A stretch of DNA of 6,705 nt from Bacteroidales bacterium UBA6408 (GCA_002439805.1 DJPQ01000001.1:15161-21865); one strand, 5' to 3'; shown: positions 1-6,500, counted from the stretch's first letter. Notes: generated from the letters alone by a model not told the origin. A program made the numbers and translations.

Positions 1-84
1 AGGTTCGCTCCCGGGTTTGCTCTCAGGTTCGCTTGGTGTCTTACCTGACGCTTTGTTTTCAGGTTTGCCCGGTGGTTTACTCTC
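1..84. repeat. Degenerate 12-bp tandem repeat array, continuing off the left edge
   Basis: Seven 12-base units in perfect phase fill positions 1-84. Read on the minus strand the consensus is roughly GRGAGCRAACCY; the first two units of the window (1-12 and 13-24) and the pair at 61-84 are the clearest. On the minus strand one frame is open through all seven units and gives a tetrapeptide repeat of the form x-[S/G/N]-[K/E]-[P/A/T], with ESKP occurring twice. That frame is not the frame of the ROK gene, which stops at 93-95 just before the array. It could be a tail that was once joined to the ROK gene, the end of another protein, or a non-coding minisatellite. The array is visible directly; its function is unknown. 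Confidence 0.7.
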
Positions 85-92
85 AGATTTCC

Positions 93-1292
93 CTACAGCA
101 GCCCCAGCAGCCGGCTGCGGGAGAGCATGCAGGCTCCCACCGGGCCGCCCTTCTTGCCGAGCTTCGAGAACTTGATTGCCGTGTCCTTGCTGACGATGAT
201 GAGCGAGTGCTTGTTGATGGCGCTCTTTATCGGGAGCATCAGGTAGTCCTTGGCGATGGCGAGGCGGCCTCCGATGACGACAAGTTCCGGGTTGAAGATG
301 TTGATGAGACCGGCGATGGCGCGTCCGAGCACGCCTCCTATTTCCTCCACGCACTCGATGGCTAGCATATCCTCCTCCATCAGCGCCTCAAGGATGTCCT
401 CGATGTCGATGTCCTCCGGATTCGGGAACCTCGTCGAGAGAGACGACACCTTCCCCTCCTTAATCTTCTCGATGAAAATACGGTGAAGCGCCGAGCCTGA
501 CGCACCCGTTTCGAGACAGCCGATTTTCCCGCACTGGCAAATCTGCCCGTTGTCCATCATCGGGAAATGCCCTATCTCGCCCGAAAATCCGGACTTGCCA
601 TAGGAAAGCTTCCCGTCGATGATCATCCCCATGCCGAGCCCCCAGCTCAGGTTGATGAAAAGCATGTCCTTCTCGTTGTTCGCCTCGCCGCAGATGTATT
701 CTCCGTAGGCCATGGCCCGCGAGTCGTTCTCGATGAACACCGGTGCTCCGAGCACATTCTCAAGTACCTGTGACAGAGGCTTGTCCTCGCCGAGGAAATA
801 GGAGAAACTGTAGCCTGTCTCGTGGTTCACGCGGCCGGTGAGGTTTATTCCGTAGGCCAGCACCTTGTCCTGCGCTATTCCGAGCGAGGCCACATGCTCC
901 AGAAGCATCTTCGCGAGACTGCGCAGCGACCCTTCAGTCCCTTCGAGGACGAACGGTATGTCCTCGTGGTAATCGACAATCTTTCCCTTGAAGTTCGTCA
1001 CGGCCACGCTGACATGATGCCGCCTCACGTCCGTTCCCACGAAATATCCAGCCGACTGGCTAAGCCCGAATATGCTCGGCCGCCTCCCGCCTGAGGTCCC
1101 GGTCTTTCCAAGATCCTCAATGAATCCGTCCTCAATCAGCTCCCCGATGAGCCTCGTGACTGTCGGAATGCTCGCGTTCAGTTCCTTGCTGAGCTCGGCT
1201 ATGCTGAAATCCCCGTCATTGATGCAGAGTCCCAGAATCTTCTGCTTCATGACCCCGCTCTTGCCTTCTATATTATCGAGAAATGTGTTCAT
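93..1292 (-). CDS. ROK-family transcriptional repressor (NagC/XylR type)
   Basis: A 399-residue cytoplasmic sugar-responsive DNA-binding protein of the usual length for ROK repressors. Residues about 15-60 form a winged helix-turn-helix (SIAELSKELNASIPTVTRLI), followed by the basic GGRRP linker at 68-72. The ROK sugar-binding fold follows: END at 188-190, GEIGHF at 238-243 and the zinc motif CxCGxxGCxE at 252-261, with H242 as the fourth ligand. The N-terminal phosphate-binding loop of ROK kinases is not intact: the segment reads GTDVRRHHVSVAV (86-98). It is therefore a regulator and probably not a kinase. Its divergent position next to the epimerase suggests that it controls this locus, and a perfect palindrome 48 bp upstream of its start suggests autoregulation. 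The start at 1292 is right for the helix-turn-helix; upstream lies an A-rich stretch and no strong Shine-Dalgarno site. The inducing sugar cannot be read from the sequence; GlcNAc or ManNAc is an inference from the neighbour. Confidence 0.95.
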   Translation of the reverse strand: MNTFLDNIEGKSGVMKQKILGLCINDGDFSIAELSKELNASIPTVTRLIGELIEDGFIEDLGKTGTSGGRRPSIFGLSQSAGYFVGTDVRRHHVSVAVTNFKGKIVDYHEDIPFVLEGTEGSLRSLAKMLLEHVASLGIAQDKVLAYGINLTGRVNHETGYSFSYFLGEDKPLSQVLENVLGAPVFIENDSRAMAYGEYICGEANNEKDMLFINLSWGLGMGMIIDGKLSYGKSGFSGEIGHFPMMDNGQICQCGKIGCLETGASGSALHRIFIEKIKEGKVSSLSTRFPNPEDIDIEDILEALMEEDMLAIECVEEIGGVLGRAIAGLINIFNPELVVIGGRLAIAKDYLMLPIKSAINKHSLIIVSKDTAIKFSKLGKKGGPVGACMLSRSRLLGLL

Positions 1293-1340
1293 GTCGTTTG
1301 TTGCGTCCTTTTTGTTATACTTGTCTTCGCCGGGGGCGAT

Positions 1341-1358
1341 ATATCCGGATCCGGATAT
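1341..1358. promoter_or_regulatory. Perfect 18-bp palindrome, candidate ROK operator
   Basis: ATATCCGGATCCGGATAT is identical to its own reverse complement. It lies between the ROK start codon (1292) and the candidate ROK -7 box (1367-1374), where it would cover the transcription start or the first transcribed bases. ROK repressors bind inverted repeats as dimers, so an operator is the simplest reading. I saw no second copy in the window, so direct control of the epimerase promoter about 120 bp away would need looping or a weaker site. Confidence 0.6.
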
Positions 1359-1366
1359 GCCGATGA

Positions 1367-1374
1367 CAAATATA
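1367..1374 (-). promoter_or_regulatory. Candidate Bacteroidetes -7 box for the ROK gene
   Basis: Read on the minus strand this is TATATTTG, a full match to the Bacteroidetes -7 consensus TAnnTTTG. It lies about 75 bp upstream of the ROK start codon and next to the palindrome at 1341-1358. A clear -33 TTTG box is not present at the expected 19-21 bp spacing; only a degenerate match is seen near 1395-1400. Confidence 0.45.
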
Positions 1375-1476
1375 GCGTTTTTTTGTCATTCCGTTTGAAC
1401 TTTTCGCATGATATGTATATAAAATGCCGTTGATTGAAAAATTTTTAATAAATTCGCGATAGTTAATAAAATTTTG

Positions 1477-1484
1477 TATTTTTG
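1477..1484 (+). promoter_or_regulatory. Candidate Bacteroidetes -7 box for the epimerase operon
   Basis: TATTTTTG matches the Bacteroidetes -7 consensus TAnnTTTG exactly and lies in a very AT-rich stretch (about 1430-1485). Twenty bases upstream is TTCG (1453-1456), an imperfect TTTG -33 box. Transcription from about 1490 would leave a leader of roughly 95 bases before the start at 1585. Confidence 0.5.
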
Positions 1485-1584
1485 TGGTCTATATGTGACG
1501 TCGAATCGTGTGACAACGGAAATCTGGGCGTGGGATATGATGCGACGGAATATATGATACTGAAAAATATAAACGATAAAGAAT

Positions 1585-2790
1585 ATGACAAAGGTTGATT
1601 TCGGAAATGTTGATTTCAGACAAATAGCCCTGCGCTATGAGAAGGAACTTCGAGGGAATTGTCTTCCGTTCTGGCTTGAGCACTCTCAGGACCGGGAGTT
1701 CGGAGGCTATTTCAGCTGCCTTGACCGTGACGGAAGCGTCTATGACACGGACAAGTTCATCTGGCTTCAGGGCAGGGAGGTGTGGATGTTCGCGATGCTC
1801 TACAACAATGTTGAGAAGAATCCGGAGTGGCTCGACTGCGCTGTTCAGGGGGCCGAGTTTCTGAAGAAATACGGACACGACGACAATTGGGACTTCTATT
1901 TCTCGCTCAACCGCGAGGGGCAGCCGCTCGTGCAGCCTTACAACATCTTCTCCAACACCTTTGCCTGCATGGCTTTCGCGCAGCTCGCCAAGGCAACGGG
2001 CAGCGAGGAATACGCTCAGATTGCCCGCAGGCTCTTCTCGCGCATACTTGAGCGCCGCGCGAACCCCAAGGGACAGTGGTGCAAGGCCTATCCGGGAACG
2101 CGCCCGATGAAGGACTTCGCCCTTCCGATGATTATCTGCAACATGGCGCTTGAGGTCGAGGACATACTTGAGGACAAGGATTTCCTTGAGCAGACCATCG
2201 ACACCTGCCTCCATGAGATTCTGGACGTGTTCTACCGGCCGGAGCTGGGCTGTATGCTTGAGAACGTCTCTTCCATTGACGGAAAGCCGCTCGACTGTTT
2301 CGAGGGACGCGAAATCAATCCGGGGCACGACCTTGAGGCTCTCTGGTTCATGATGAACCTCGGAATCCGTCGCAATGACAGGGCGCTGATTGACAAGTGC
2401 GTGGAGATTTCCCTGCGCGTCATCGAGCGCGGATGGGACAAGCAGTACGGCGGCATCTTCTACTTCCTCGACGCCAAGGGCGCTCCGCAGCAGAAGCTCG
2501 AATGGGACCAGAAGCTCTGGTGGGTGCACATCGAGTCGGCTATCGCGATGCTCAAGGGCTACCGCCTGACGGGCAACGAACAGTGTCTTGAGTGGTTTCT
2601 CAGGCTCGACGAGTATATGTGGAACAACTTTAAGGACAAAGAGTTCCCTGAGTGGTTCGGTTATCTGAACCGCTGCGGCGAGGTGCTTCTGCCTCTGAAG
2701 GGGGGCAAGTGGAAGGGCTGCTTCCATGTGCCGAGAGGCCTTTACCAGATATGGACTTTGGCGACTGAGTGTGCCGGACGGGGCGAATAA
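1585..2790 (+). CDS. N-acylglucosamine 2-epimerase (AGE family)
   Basis: A 401-residue cytoplasmic (alpha/alpha)6-barrel epimerase, close to the length of renin-binding protein and bacterial GlcNAc 2-epimerases. The enzyme family interconverts GlcNAc and ManNAc by proton abstraction at C2. Recognisable family motifs are YDTDKFIWLQGREVWMF (53-69, with R64), LENVSSIDGK, NPGHDLEALWF (245-255, with H248), KLEWDQKLWWVHIESAIAML, and EWFGYLNRCG followed by KGCFHVPR (377-384, with H381). R64, H248 and H381 correspond to the conserved arginine and two catalytic histidines. The similarity to mammalian renin-binding protein runs over the whole length, which favours the N-acyl sugar branch over cellobiose or mannose epimerases, but the substrate is inferred. 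An in-frame TAA just upstream makes 1585 the first possible start; it follows an A-rich tract without a Shine-Dalgarno motif. It is the first gene of the plus-strand group. Confidence 0.93.
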   Translation: MTKVDFGNVDFRQIALRYEKELRGNCLPFWLEHSQDREFGGYFSCLDRDGSVYDTDKFIWLQGREVWMFAMLYNNVEKNPEWLDCAVQGAEFLKKYGHDDNWDFYFSLNREGQPLVQPYNIFSNTFACMAFAQLAKATGSEEYAQIARRLFSRILERRANPKGQWCKAYPGTRPMKDFALPMIICNMALEVEDILEDKDFLEQTIDTCLHEILDVFYRPELGCMLENVSSIDGKPLDCFEGREINPGHDLEALWFMMNLGIRRNDRALIDKCVEISLRVIERGWDKQYGGIFYFLDAKGAPQQKLEWDQKLWWVHIESAIAMLKGYRLTGNEQCLEWFLRLDEYMWNNFKDKEFPEWFGYLNRCGEVLLPLKGGKWKGCFHVPRGLYQIWTLATECAGRGE

Positions 2791-2843
2791 GGCGGGGCGA
2801 ATAAAAGGCAATCTGCTTCTTATCCTTTTCTTCATCCCCTTTC
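2779..2843 (+). repeat. Short intergenic repeat module, copy 1
   Basis: The string CGGGGCGAATAA contains the epimerase stop codon (2779-2790) and is repeated at once at 2793-2804. It is followed at 2826-2843 by TTTTCTTCATCCCCTTTC. The same two motifs recur in the same order after the next gene (3995-4006 and 4101-4118). Here they are 29 bp apart, against 102 bp in the other copy. Confidence 0.6.
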
Positions 2844-2914
2844 TTTATGCTTTTTGTTAAAGTGATGATTCGGTAATACCTAAGAAATTCGATAATATTA
2901 AGAAAATAATTATT

Positions 2915-4006
2915 ATGACTGATAGACGAGGTTTTTTGAAAACTGTGGCGGCGGCGGCTTCGGCGGCGGCCGTCTCGTCGGTCTTGCCGACAGCGTGCGG
3001 ACGGACCGATGAAAATGATGTGTGCGCCGGGGCTTCGGGTTCCGGGCTCATAGTTCCCAAGGCTCAGGGACTTCGCATCACCGGGACTTTCCTTGACGAG
3101 ATTTCCCACGATATCCCGCACCAGAATTGGGGCGAGAAGGAATGGGACAGGGATTTCCGCTATATGAAATCCATTGGTATAGATACGGTTATATGCATTC
3201 GCTCAGGCTACCGCAAGTTCATAACCTATCCGTCGCCGTATCTCCTGAAAAAGGGGTGCTATATGCCTTCGGTGGACCTTATCGACATGTTCCTGCGTCT
3301 TGCGCAGAAGTATGGGATGAAGTTCTGGTTCGGGCTTTATGATTCCGGAAAGTATTGGGACACCGGGGATATGTCTTCGGAAATCGAGATGAACAAATAT
3401 GTCATCGACGAGGTGTGGAATATGTACGGGCAGAAGTACGACAGCTTCGGCGGGTGGTACATCAGCACCGAAATCAGCCGCAAGACCAAGGGCGCCATTG
3501 ACGCCTTTCATGCGATGGGCCGGCAGTGCAAGGATGTTTCCGGAGGGCTTCCGACATTCATCTCGCCTTGGATTGACGGGAAGAAGGCCGTGATGGGCAC
3601 GAACCTCAAGACCCGCGAGGACGCGGTTTCCGTCGAGGAGCACGAACGCGAGTGGAACGAGATTTTTGACGGCATACATGACGTCGTCGATGCCGTGGCG
3701 TTTCAGGACGGACACATCGACTACGATGAGCTTGACGCCTTCTTCTCCGTGAACAAGAAGCTCGCGGACAAGTACGGGATGCAGTGCTGGACGAACGCCG
3801 AGACCTTCGACCGCGATATGCCGATTCATTTCCTGCCGATTAAGTTCGACAAGCTGCGCATGAAGCTGGAGGCGGCGGCCCGCTGCGGCTACGACAAGGC
3901 CATCACCTTCGAGTTCTCGCACTTTATGTCGCCGCAGTCGGCGTATCTTCAGGCGGGGCATCTGTATGACCGCTATTGCGAATACTTTGAGTTACGGGGC
4001 GAATAA
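2915..4006 (+). CDS. Tat-exported DUF4434 protein, putative glycoside hydrolase-like barrel
   Basis: A 363-residue protein. The N-terminus DRRGFLKT (3-10), followed by an Ala-rich hydrophobic stretch (11-24), is a twin-arginine export signal. A cysteine at 28 (PTAC) may be a lipidation site, although the lipobox is poor. From about residue 55 the protein matches the DUF4434 family as I know it: GTFLDEISHDIPHQNWG, then DFRYMKSIGIDTVI. The strand-helix alternation is that of a TIM barrel. Acidic residues sit at predicted strand ends: E186 in WYISTEIS, D265 in VAFQDG, E296 in CWTNAETF and E333 in TFEFSHF. E186 and E296 would suit the strand 4 and strand 7 glutamates of a retaining clan A glycosidase; this is inference. 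The start at 2915 places the RR motif at the very N-terminus. It lies 124 bp after the epimerase and is probably co-transcribed. No activity can be named. Confidence 0.88.
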   Translation: MTDRRGFLKTVAAAASAAAVSSVLPTACGRTDENDVCAGASGSGLIVPKAQGLRITGTFLDEISHDIPHQNWGEKEWDRDFRYMKSIGIDTVICIRSGYRKFITYPSPYLLKKGCYMPSVDLIDMFLRLAQKYGMKFWFGLYDSGKYWDTGDMSSEIEMNKYVIDEVWNMYGQKYDSFGGWYISTEISRKTKGAIDAFHAMGRQCKDVSGGLPTFISPWIDGKKAVMGTNLKTREDAVSVEEHEREWNEIFDGIHDVVDAVAFQDGHIDYDELDAFFSVNKKLADKYGMQCWTNAETFDRDMPIHFLPIKFDKLRMKLEAAARCGYDKAITFEFSHFMSPQSAYLQAGHLYDRYCEYFELRGE

Positions 4007-4118
4007 AAAGCGGTATGCTGCGTTGCACGACTTGCCAAAATCCTCACAACCATAAGGTTGCTGCGGTATTTGGCTTCACCGTGCGCCTTGCATCCCATCT
4101 TTTTCTTCATCCCCTTTC
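3995..4118 (+). repeat. Intergenic repeat module, copy 2, enclosing an imperfect palindrome
   Basis: The module starts with CGGGGCGAATAA, which holds the DUF4434 stop codon, and ends with TTTTCTTCATCCCCTTTC (4101-4118); both also flank the gap after the epimerase. Between them lies an imperfect palindrome at about 4025-4084. GCACG (4025-4029) pairs with CGTGC (4080-4084), GCCAAA (4034-4039) with TTTGGC (4069-4074), and CAACC (4047-4051) with GGTTG (4056-4060), around an ATAA loop. It may be a hairpin in RNA or a small non-autonomous element. It lacks a U-tract, so it is not a standard terminator. Confidence 0.55.
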
Positions 4119-4161
4119 CCCAAGTCTTTGTGCTGTAGGGGCTTCGGACGAGTCTTTCTCA

Positions 4162-4262
4162 TGTCATTCCGAGCGGAGCGAGGTGGAGTCGAGGAATCTT
4201 TATTTGGCTTGAGCCGTGTGGGAGTGGTTGCACGAAGATTTCTCACTGCATTCGAAATGACA
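4162..4262. repeat. Palindromic REP-like intergenic element ('SERSE' type)
   Basis: The left arm TGTCATTCCGAGCG (4162-4175) with GAGGAATCT (4191-4199) is mirrored by AGATTTCTC (4236-4244) and ATTCGAAATGACA (4250-4262). This is the common intergenic palindrome of Bacteroidetes genomes, often mistranslated as small proteins containing 'SERSE'. It lies between the DUF4434 gene and the porter, so it would sit in a shared transcript and could affect processing or expression of the porter. Confidence 0.75.
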
Positions 4263-4290
4263 GGGAAGCGTTCGAAATTACAGGGAATTG
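4251..4290. repeat. Two tandem 20-bp copies of the element's end
   Basis: TTCGAAATGACAGGGAAGCG (4251-4270) is followed directly by a second copy at 4271-4290 that differs at three positions. The first copy includes the right end of the palindromic element, so this looks like a local duplication of its border. Confidence 0.7.
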
Positions 4291-4318
4291 TATATGAAAT
4301 GAGAATAAAACGAAAAAT

Positions 4319-5734
4319 ATGAAAAAAGAAAATGTCGGATATGTGATATTCCTTTCGGTTGTCGCTGCAATCGGAGGAATACTTTTCGGTTATGACACGG
4401 CCGTGATCTCTGGCACGACGACCAAGGTTGCGGAGCAGTTCGGCCTCGACACCATGCAGCTCGGGTGGTATGTCGGCTGTGCGCTCATCGGCTCCATCAT
4501 AGGAGTCGCCTCCGCAGGCGTACTCAGCGACCGCTTCGGACGCAAGAAGGCGATGCTCTTCTCTGCCTTCATGTTCAGCCTGTCGGCAATAGGCTGCGCG
4601 GTCTGCAATAGTTTCACGGGACTTGTCGCCTACCGGATAATCGGCGGCGTGGGCATCGGAATCGTGTCCATCGTCTCGCCGATTTACATCTCCGAGGTGG
4701 CGATGGCCGAGAAGCGCGGAACTCTCGTTTCGCTCTACCAGCTTGCCATAACCGTGGGCTTCCTCTTTGCCTATCTCATCAATTTCTGGATTCTCGGAAT
4801 TGCCGAAGGAGCCGCTGCCGACCCGTCGCGGAGGTTCTCGTCCGAATTCATGAACAGGCTGATGGTCGATGAGTATTGGCGCGGGATGCTCGGCTCGGAG
4901 ACCATCCCGGCCCTGCTGTTCTTCTTAATCATATTCCTGATTCCGGAGAGTCCACGCTGGCTCATCGTCAGGGGGCGCGGCGCGGAGGCCACGGCCGTGC
5001 TTCAGCGCATCTATGTGACGGCGGACGAGGCCGGACGCCAGAAGGCCGTCACGGAGAAATCCATCAGCGGAGAGGTCAAGTCGGAGTGGAAGGCCCTGCT
5101 TTCCCCGGGCATCATGAAGGCAGTTCTCATAGGCTCCGCAATCGCGATTCTCGGCCAGTTCATGGGCGTGAACGCCGTGCTCTACTATGGCCCGGAAATC
5201 TTCAAGGAGGCGGGACTCGCCTCAGGCGACGCGCTCTTTTCACAGGTTCTGGTCGGCGTGGTGAATATGCTCACGACAGTCATCGCCCTGCTCATCATCG
5301 ACAAGGTGGGACGGAAGAAGCTCGTCTATTGGGGAGTCTCCGGCATGATACTGTCTCTGATTATGATAGGGTTCTACTTCATATTCCCGGAGCGGCTCGG
5401 AAGCATCTTCATGCTCGTGTTCTTCCTCTTCTATGTGTTCTGCTGCGCGATTTCCATCAGCGCCGTGGTGTTCGTCCTCCTTTCTGAGATGTATCCGAAC
5501 AATGTCCGGGGCACGGCGATGTCCATAGCGGGGCTCGCCCTATGGGTCGGCACCTACCTCATCGGACAGCTCACCCCGTGGCTTCTCGCCAATGTCCCGC
5601 CGTTCGCCCCGGCCGGTACTTTCTTCCTCTTCGCCCTGATGTGCATCCCGTATCTCCTCATCATGTGGAAGCTGGTTCCGGAGACTACAGGCAAGTCCCT
5701 CGAAGAAATCGAGCGCTGGTGGACAGATAAATAA
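4319..5734 (+). CDS. Sugar porter family MFS transporter (XylE-like)
   Basis: A 471-residue inner-membrane protein with 12 predicted membrane segments, probably a sugar:proton symporter. Family signatures in order: GYDTAVISGT (24-33, with D26 matching the proton-coupling D27 of XylE), DRFGRKK (71-77), YRIIGGVGIG (105-114), SE plus RG (125-134), QLAIT (141-145), PESPRWL (209-215), QFMGVNAVLYYGPEIF (280-295), DKVGRKK, LLSEMYPNNVRG and the C-terminal PETTGKSLEEIE. The loop before segment 6 (about 157-190) is some 15 residues longer than in XylE. Several sugar-contacting positions of XylE are changed: Q288 to G279, W392 to F385 and Q415 to L408; Q168 (Q141), Q289 (Q280), N294 (N285), N325 (N316) and W416 (W409) are kept. 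The sugar is therefore unlikely to be xylose or glucose; an aminosugar or a sugar made by the neighbours is an inference. The start at 4319 follows an A-rich tract like that of the epimerase. Confidence 0.93.
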   Translation: MKKENVGYVIFLSVVAAIGGILFGYDTAVISGTTTKVAEQFGLDTMQLGWYVGCALIGSIIGVASAGVLSDRFGRKKAMLFSAFMFSLSAIGCAVCNSFTGLVAYRIIGGVGIGIVSIVSPIYISEVAMAEKRGTLVSLYQLAITVGFLFAYLINFWILGIAEGAAADPSRRFSSEFMNRLMVDEYWRGMLGSETIPALLFFLIIFLIPESPRWLIVRGRGAEATAVLQRIYVTADEAGRQKAVTEKSISGEVKSEWKALLSPGIMKAVLIGSAIAILGQFMGVNAVLYYGPEIFKEAGLASGDALFSQVLVGVVNMLTTVIALLIIDKVGRKKLVYWGVSGMILSLIMIGFYFIFPERLGSIFMLVFFLFYVFCCAISISAVVFVLLSEMYPNNVRGTAMSIAGLALWVGTYLIGQLTPWLLANVPPFAPAGTFFLFALMCIPYLLIMWKLVPETTGKSLEEIERWWTDK

Positions 5735-5803
5735 AAGCCTGCGGGACAGACTGTTACCACGAATTTCAGCAATCTCGAGTTCAAAATTTACCGTTTTCAG
5801 CTG

Positions 5804-5834
5804 TTGCTATATCCGCAATTATATATTACCTTTA
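5804..5834 (+). promoter_or_regulatory. Weak candidate promoter for the flavodoxin gene
   Basis: TTG at 5804-5806 and TACCTTTA at 5827-5834 resemble the Bacteroidetes -33 and -7 boxes at a spacing of 20, with the last base of the -7 box mismatched. The 229-bp gap after the porter otherwise shows no gene or clear terminator. It becomes AT-rich, in line with the gene that follows. Confidence 0.3.
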
Positions 5835-5950
5835 CCGCGTTTTACGACCATTCTCACCGGCATGCTAATGCCACGGTCTCCGGGTGGTCGTCCTCATCGG
5901 CTGACGTCGAAAAACAAGACTACAAAACGCAAGACAACAATTATTCGTAG

Positions 5951-5957
5951 AAAGGGA
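5951..5957 (+). promoter_or_regulatory. Shine-Dalgarno-like site that decides the flavodoxin start
   Basis: AAAGGGA lies six bases before the ATG at 5964. The other genes here have only A-rich leaders, so this site supports the shorter start and hints at a donor that uses Shine-Dalgarno initiation. Confidence 0.5.
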
Positions 5958-5963
5958 TCAGAC

Positions 5964-6500
5964 ATGAAAAAGGGAATTATCATTTACAAATCTAAATATG
6001 GCGCTGCTCAGAAATATGCCCAATGGCTCCAGGGCATGACCGGCTTTCCATGCATAAAGACAAGCGATGCCGTGCTGAATGATATATTACAGTATGACAC
6101 AATCATATTATGCAGCAGTATATATGCCTCCGGAATAGCGGGATTGCCTTTCCTGAAGAAGAATATAGAGAGTCTGAAAAATAAGAAGATAGCGATATTT
6201 TGCGTCGGAGCCTCTCCTTATGACGAGAGTGCGTTTGAAGAAATAAAAGCGCGCAATCTGACAGGAAACTTAAAGGGGATTCCGCTTTTTTACGGAAGAG
6301 GCGCCTGGGATTTGAGCAAGATGAGCTTTATGGACAGGACTATATGCAAAATGCTTCAAAGGTCGATAGCGAGGAAGGATCCTGATACATACGAGCCGTG
6401 GATGAAAGCGCTTATGTGCGCGGTAGGAAAAAGCTGCGATTGGACAGATAAAAAATATTTGCTTCCGTTATTAGACTACTTAGAAACCGTCAAGGAATAA
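5964..6500 (+). CDS. Flavodoxin-domain protein (HemG-like length), probably horizontally acquired
   Basis: A 178-residue cytoplasmic FMN-binding protein. The N-terminus GIIIYKSKYGAAQKYAQWL (4-22) is strand 1 plus the phosphate-binding loop of the flavodoxin fold. YDTIILCSSIYASGI (44-58) and IAIFCVGASPYDE (76-88) are the next strands with flavin-contacting loops. The second half (GRGAWD, DRTICKML, YEPWMKALMCAVG) resembles flavodoxin-domain proteins I know from Firmicutes. The length is like that of HemG (about 180), but a protoporphyrinogen oxidase role is not shown. I chose the ATG at 5964 over one at 5862 because AAAGGGA lies six bases before it and the flavodoxin fold begins there; the upstream extension is basic and unlike the family. 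Ile ATA, Arg AGA/AGG and Leu TTA codons are frequent, unlike the neighbours' CGC/CTC/ATC use. Together with the Shine-Dalgarno site this points to transfer. No functional link to the sugar locus is apparent. Confidence 0.88.
   Translation: MKKGIIIYKSKYGAAQKYAQWLQGMTGFPCIKTSDAVLNDILQYDTIILCSSIYASGIAGLPFLKKNIESLKNKKIAIFCVGASPYDESAFEEIKARNLTGNLKGIPLFYGRGAWDLSKMSFMDRTICKMLQRSIARKDPDTYEPWMKALMCAVGKSCDWTDKKYLLPLLDYLETVKE

Noticed and set aside
1489..2835. A 448-codon open frame on the minus strand, longer than the epimerase it covers
   Set aside because: It is the antisense of a clearly conserved epimerase, shows no family motifs, and is explained by GC-rich third codon positions.
3203..3961. A 252-codon minus-strand frame inside the DUF4434 gene
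   Set aside because: It is a shadow frame of a gene with a Tat signal and family motifs, and its Arg/Val/Leu-rich composition is typical of antisense reading.
4015..4322. Two small plus-strand frames in the gap before the porter
   Set aside because: They are translations of palindromic intergenic repeats, including the well-known SERSE-type sequence.
4876..5487. A 203-codon plus-strand frame inside the porter gene
   Set aside because: It is an out-of-frame, Arg/His/Gly-rich translation of a well-conserved transporter.
5735..5800. A terminator after the porter gene
   Set aside because: No GC-rich hairpin followed by a T-tract could be found.
5862..5963. A 34-residue N-terminal extension of the flavodoxin protein
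   Set aside because: It is basic and low in complexity, precedes the conserved strand 1, and the Shine-Dalgarno-like site supports the ATG at 5964.
5720..6452. An exact 12-base direct repeat, TGGACAGATAAA, at 5720-5731 and 6441-6452
   Set aside because: Both copies lie in coding sequence for WTDK near two C-termini, and the second is inside the flavodoxin gene rather than at an island border, so chance is likelier than a target duplication.
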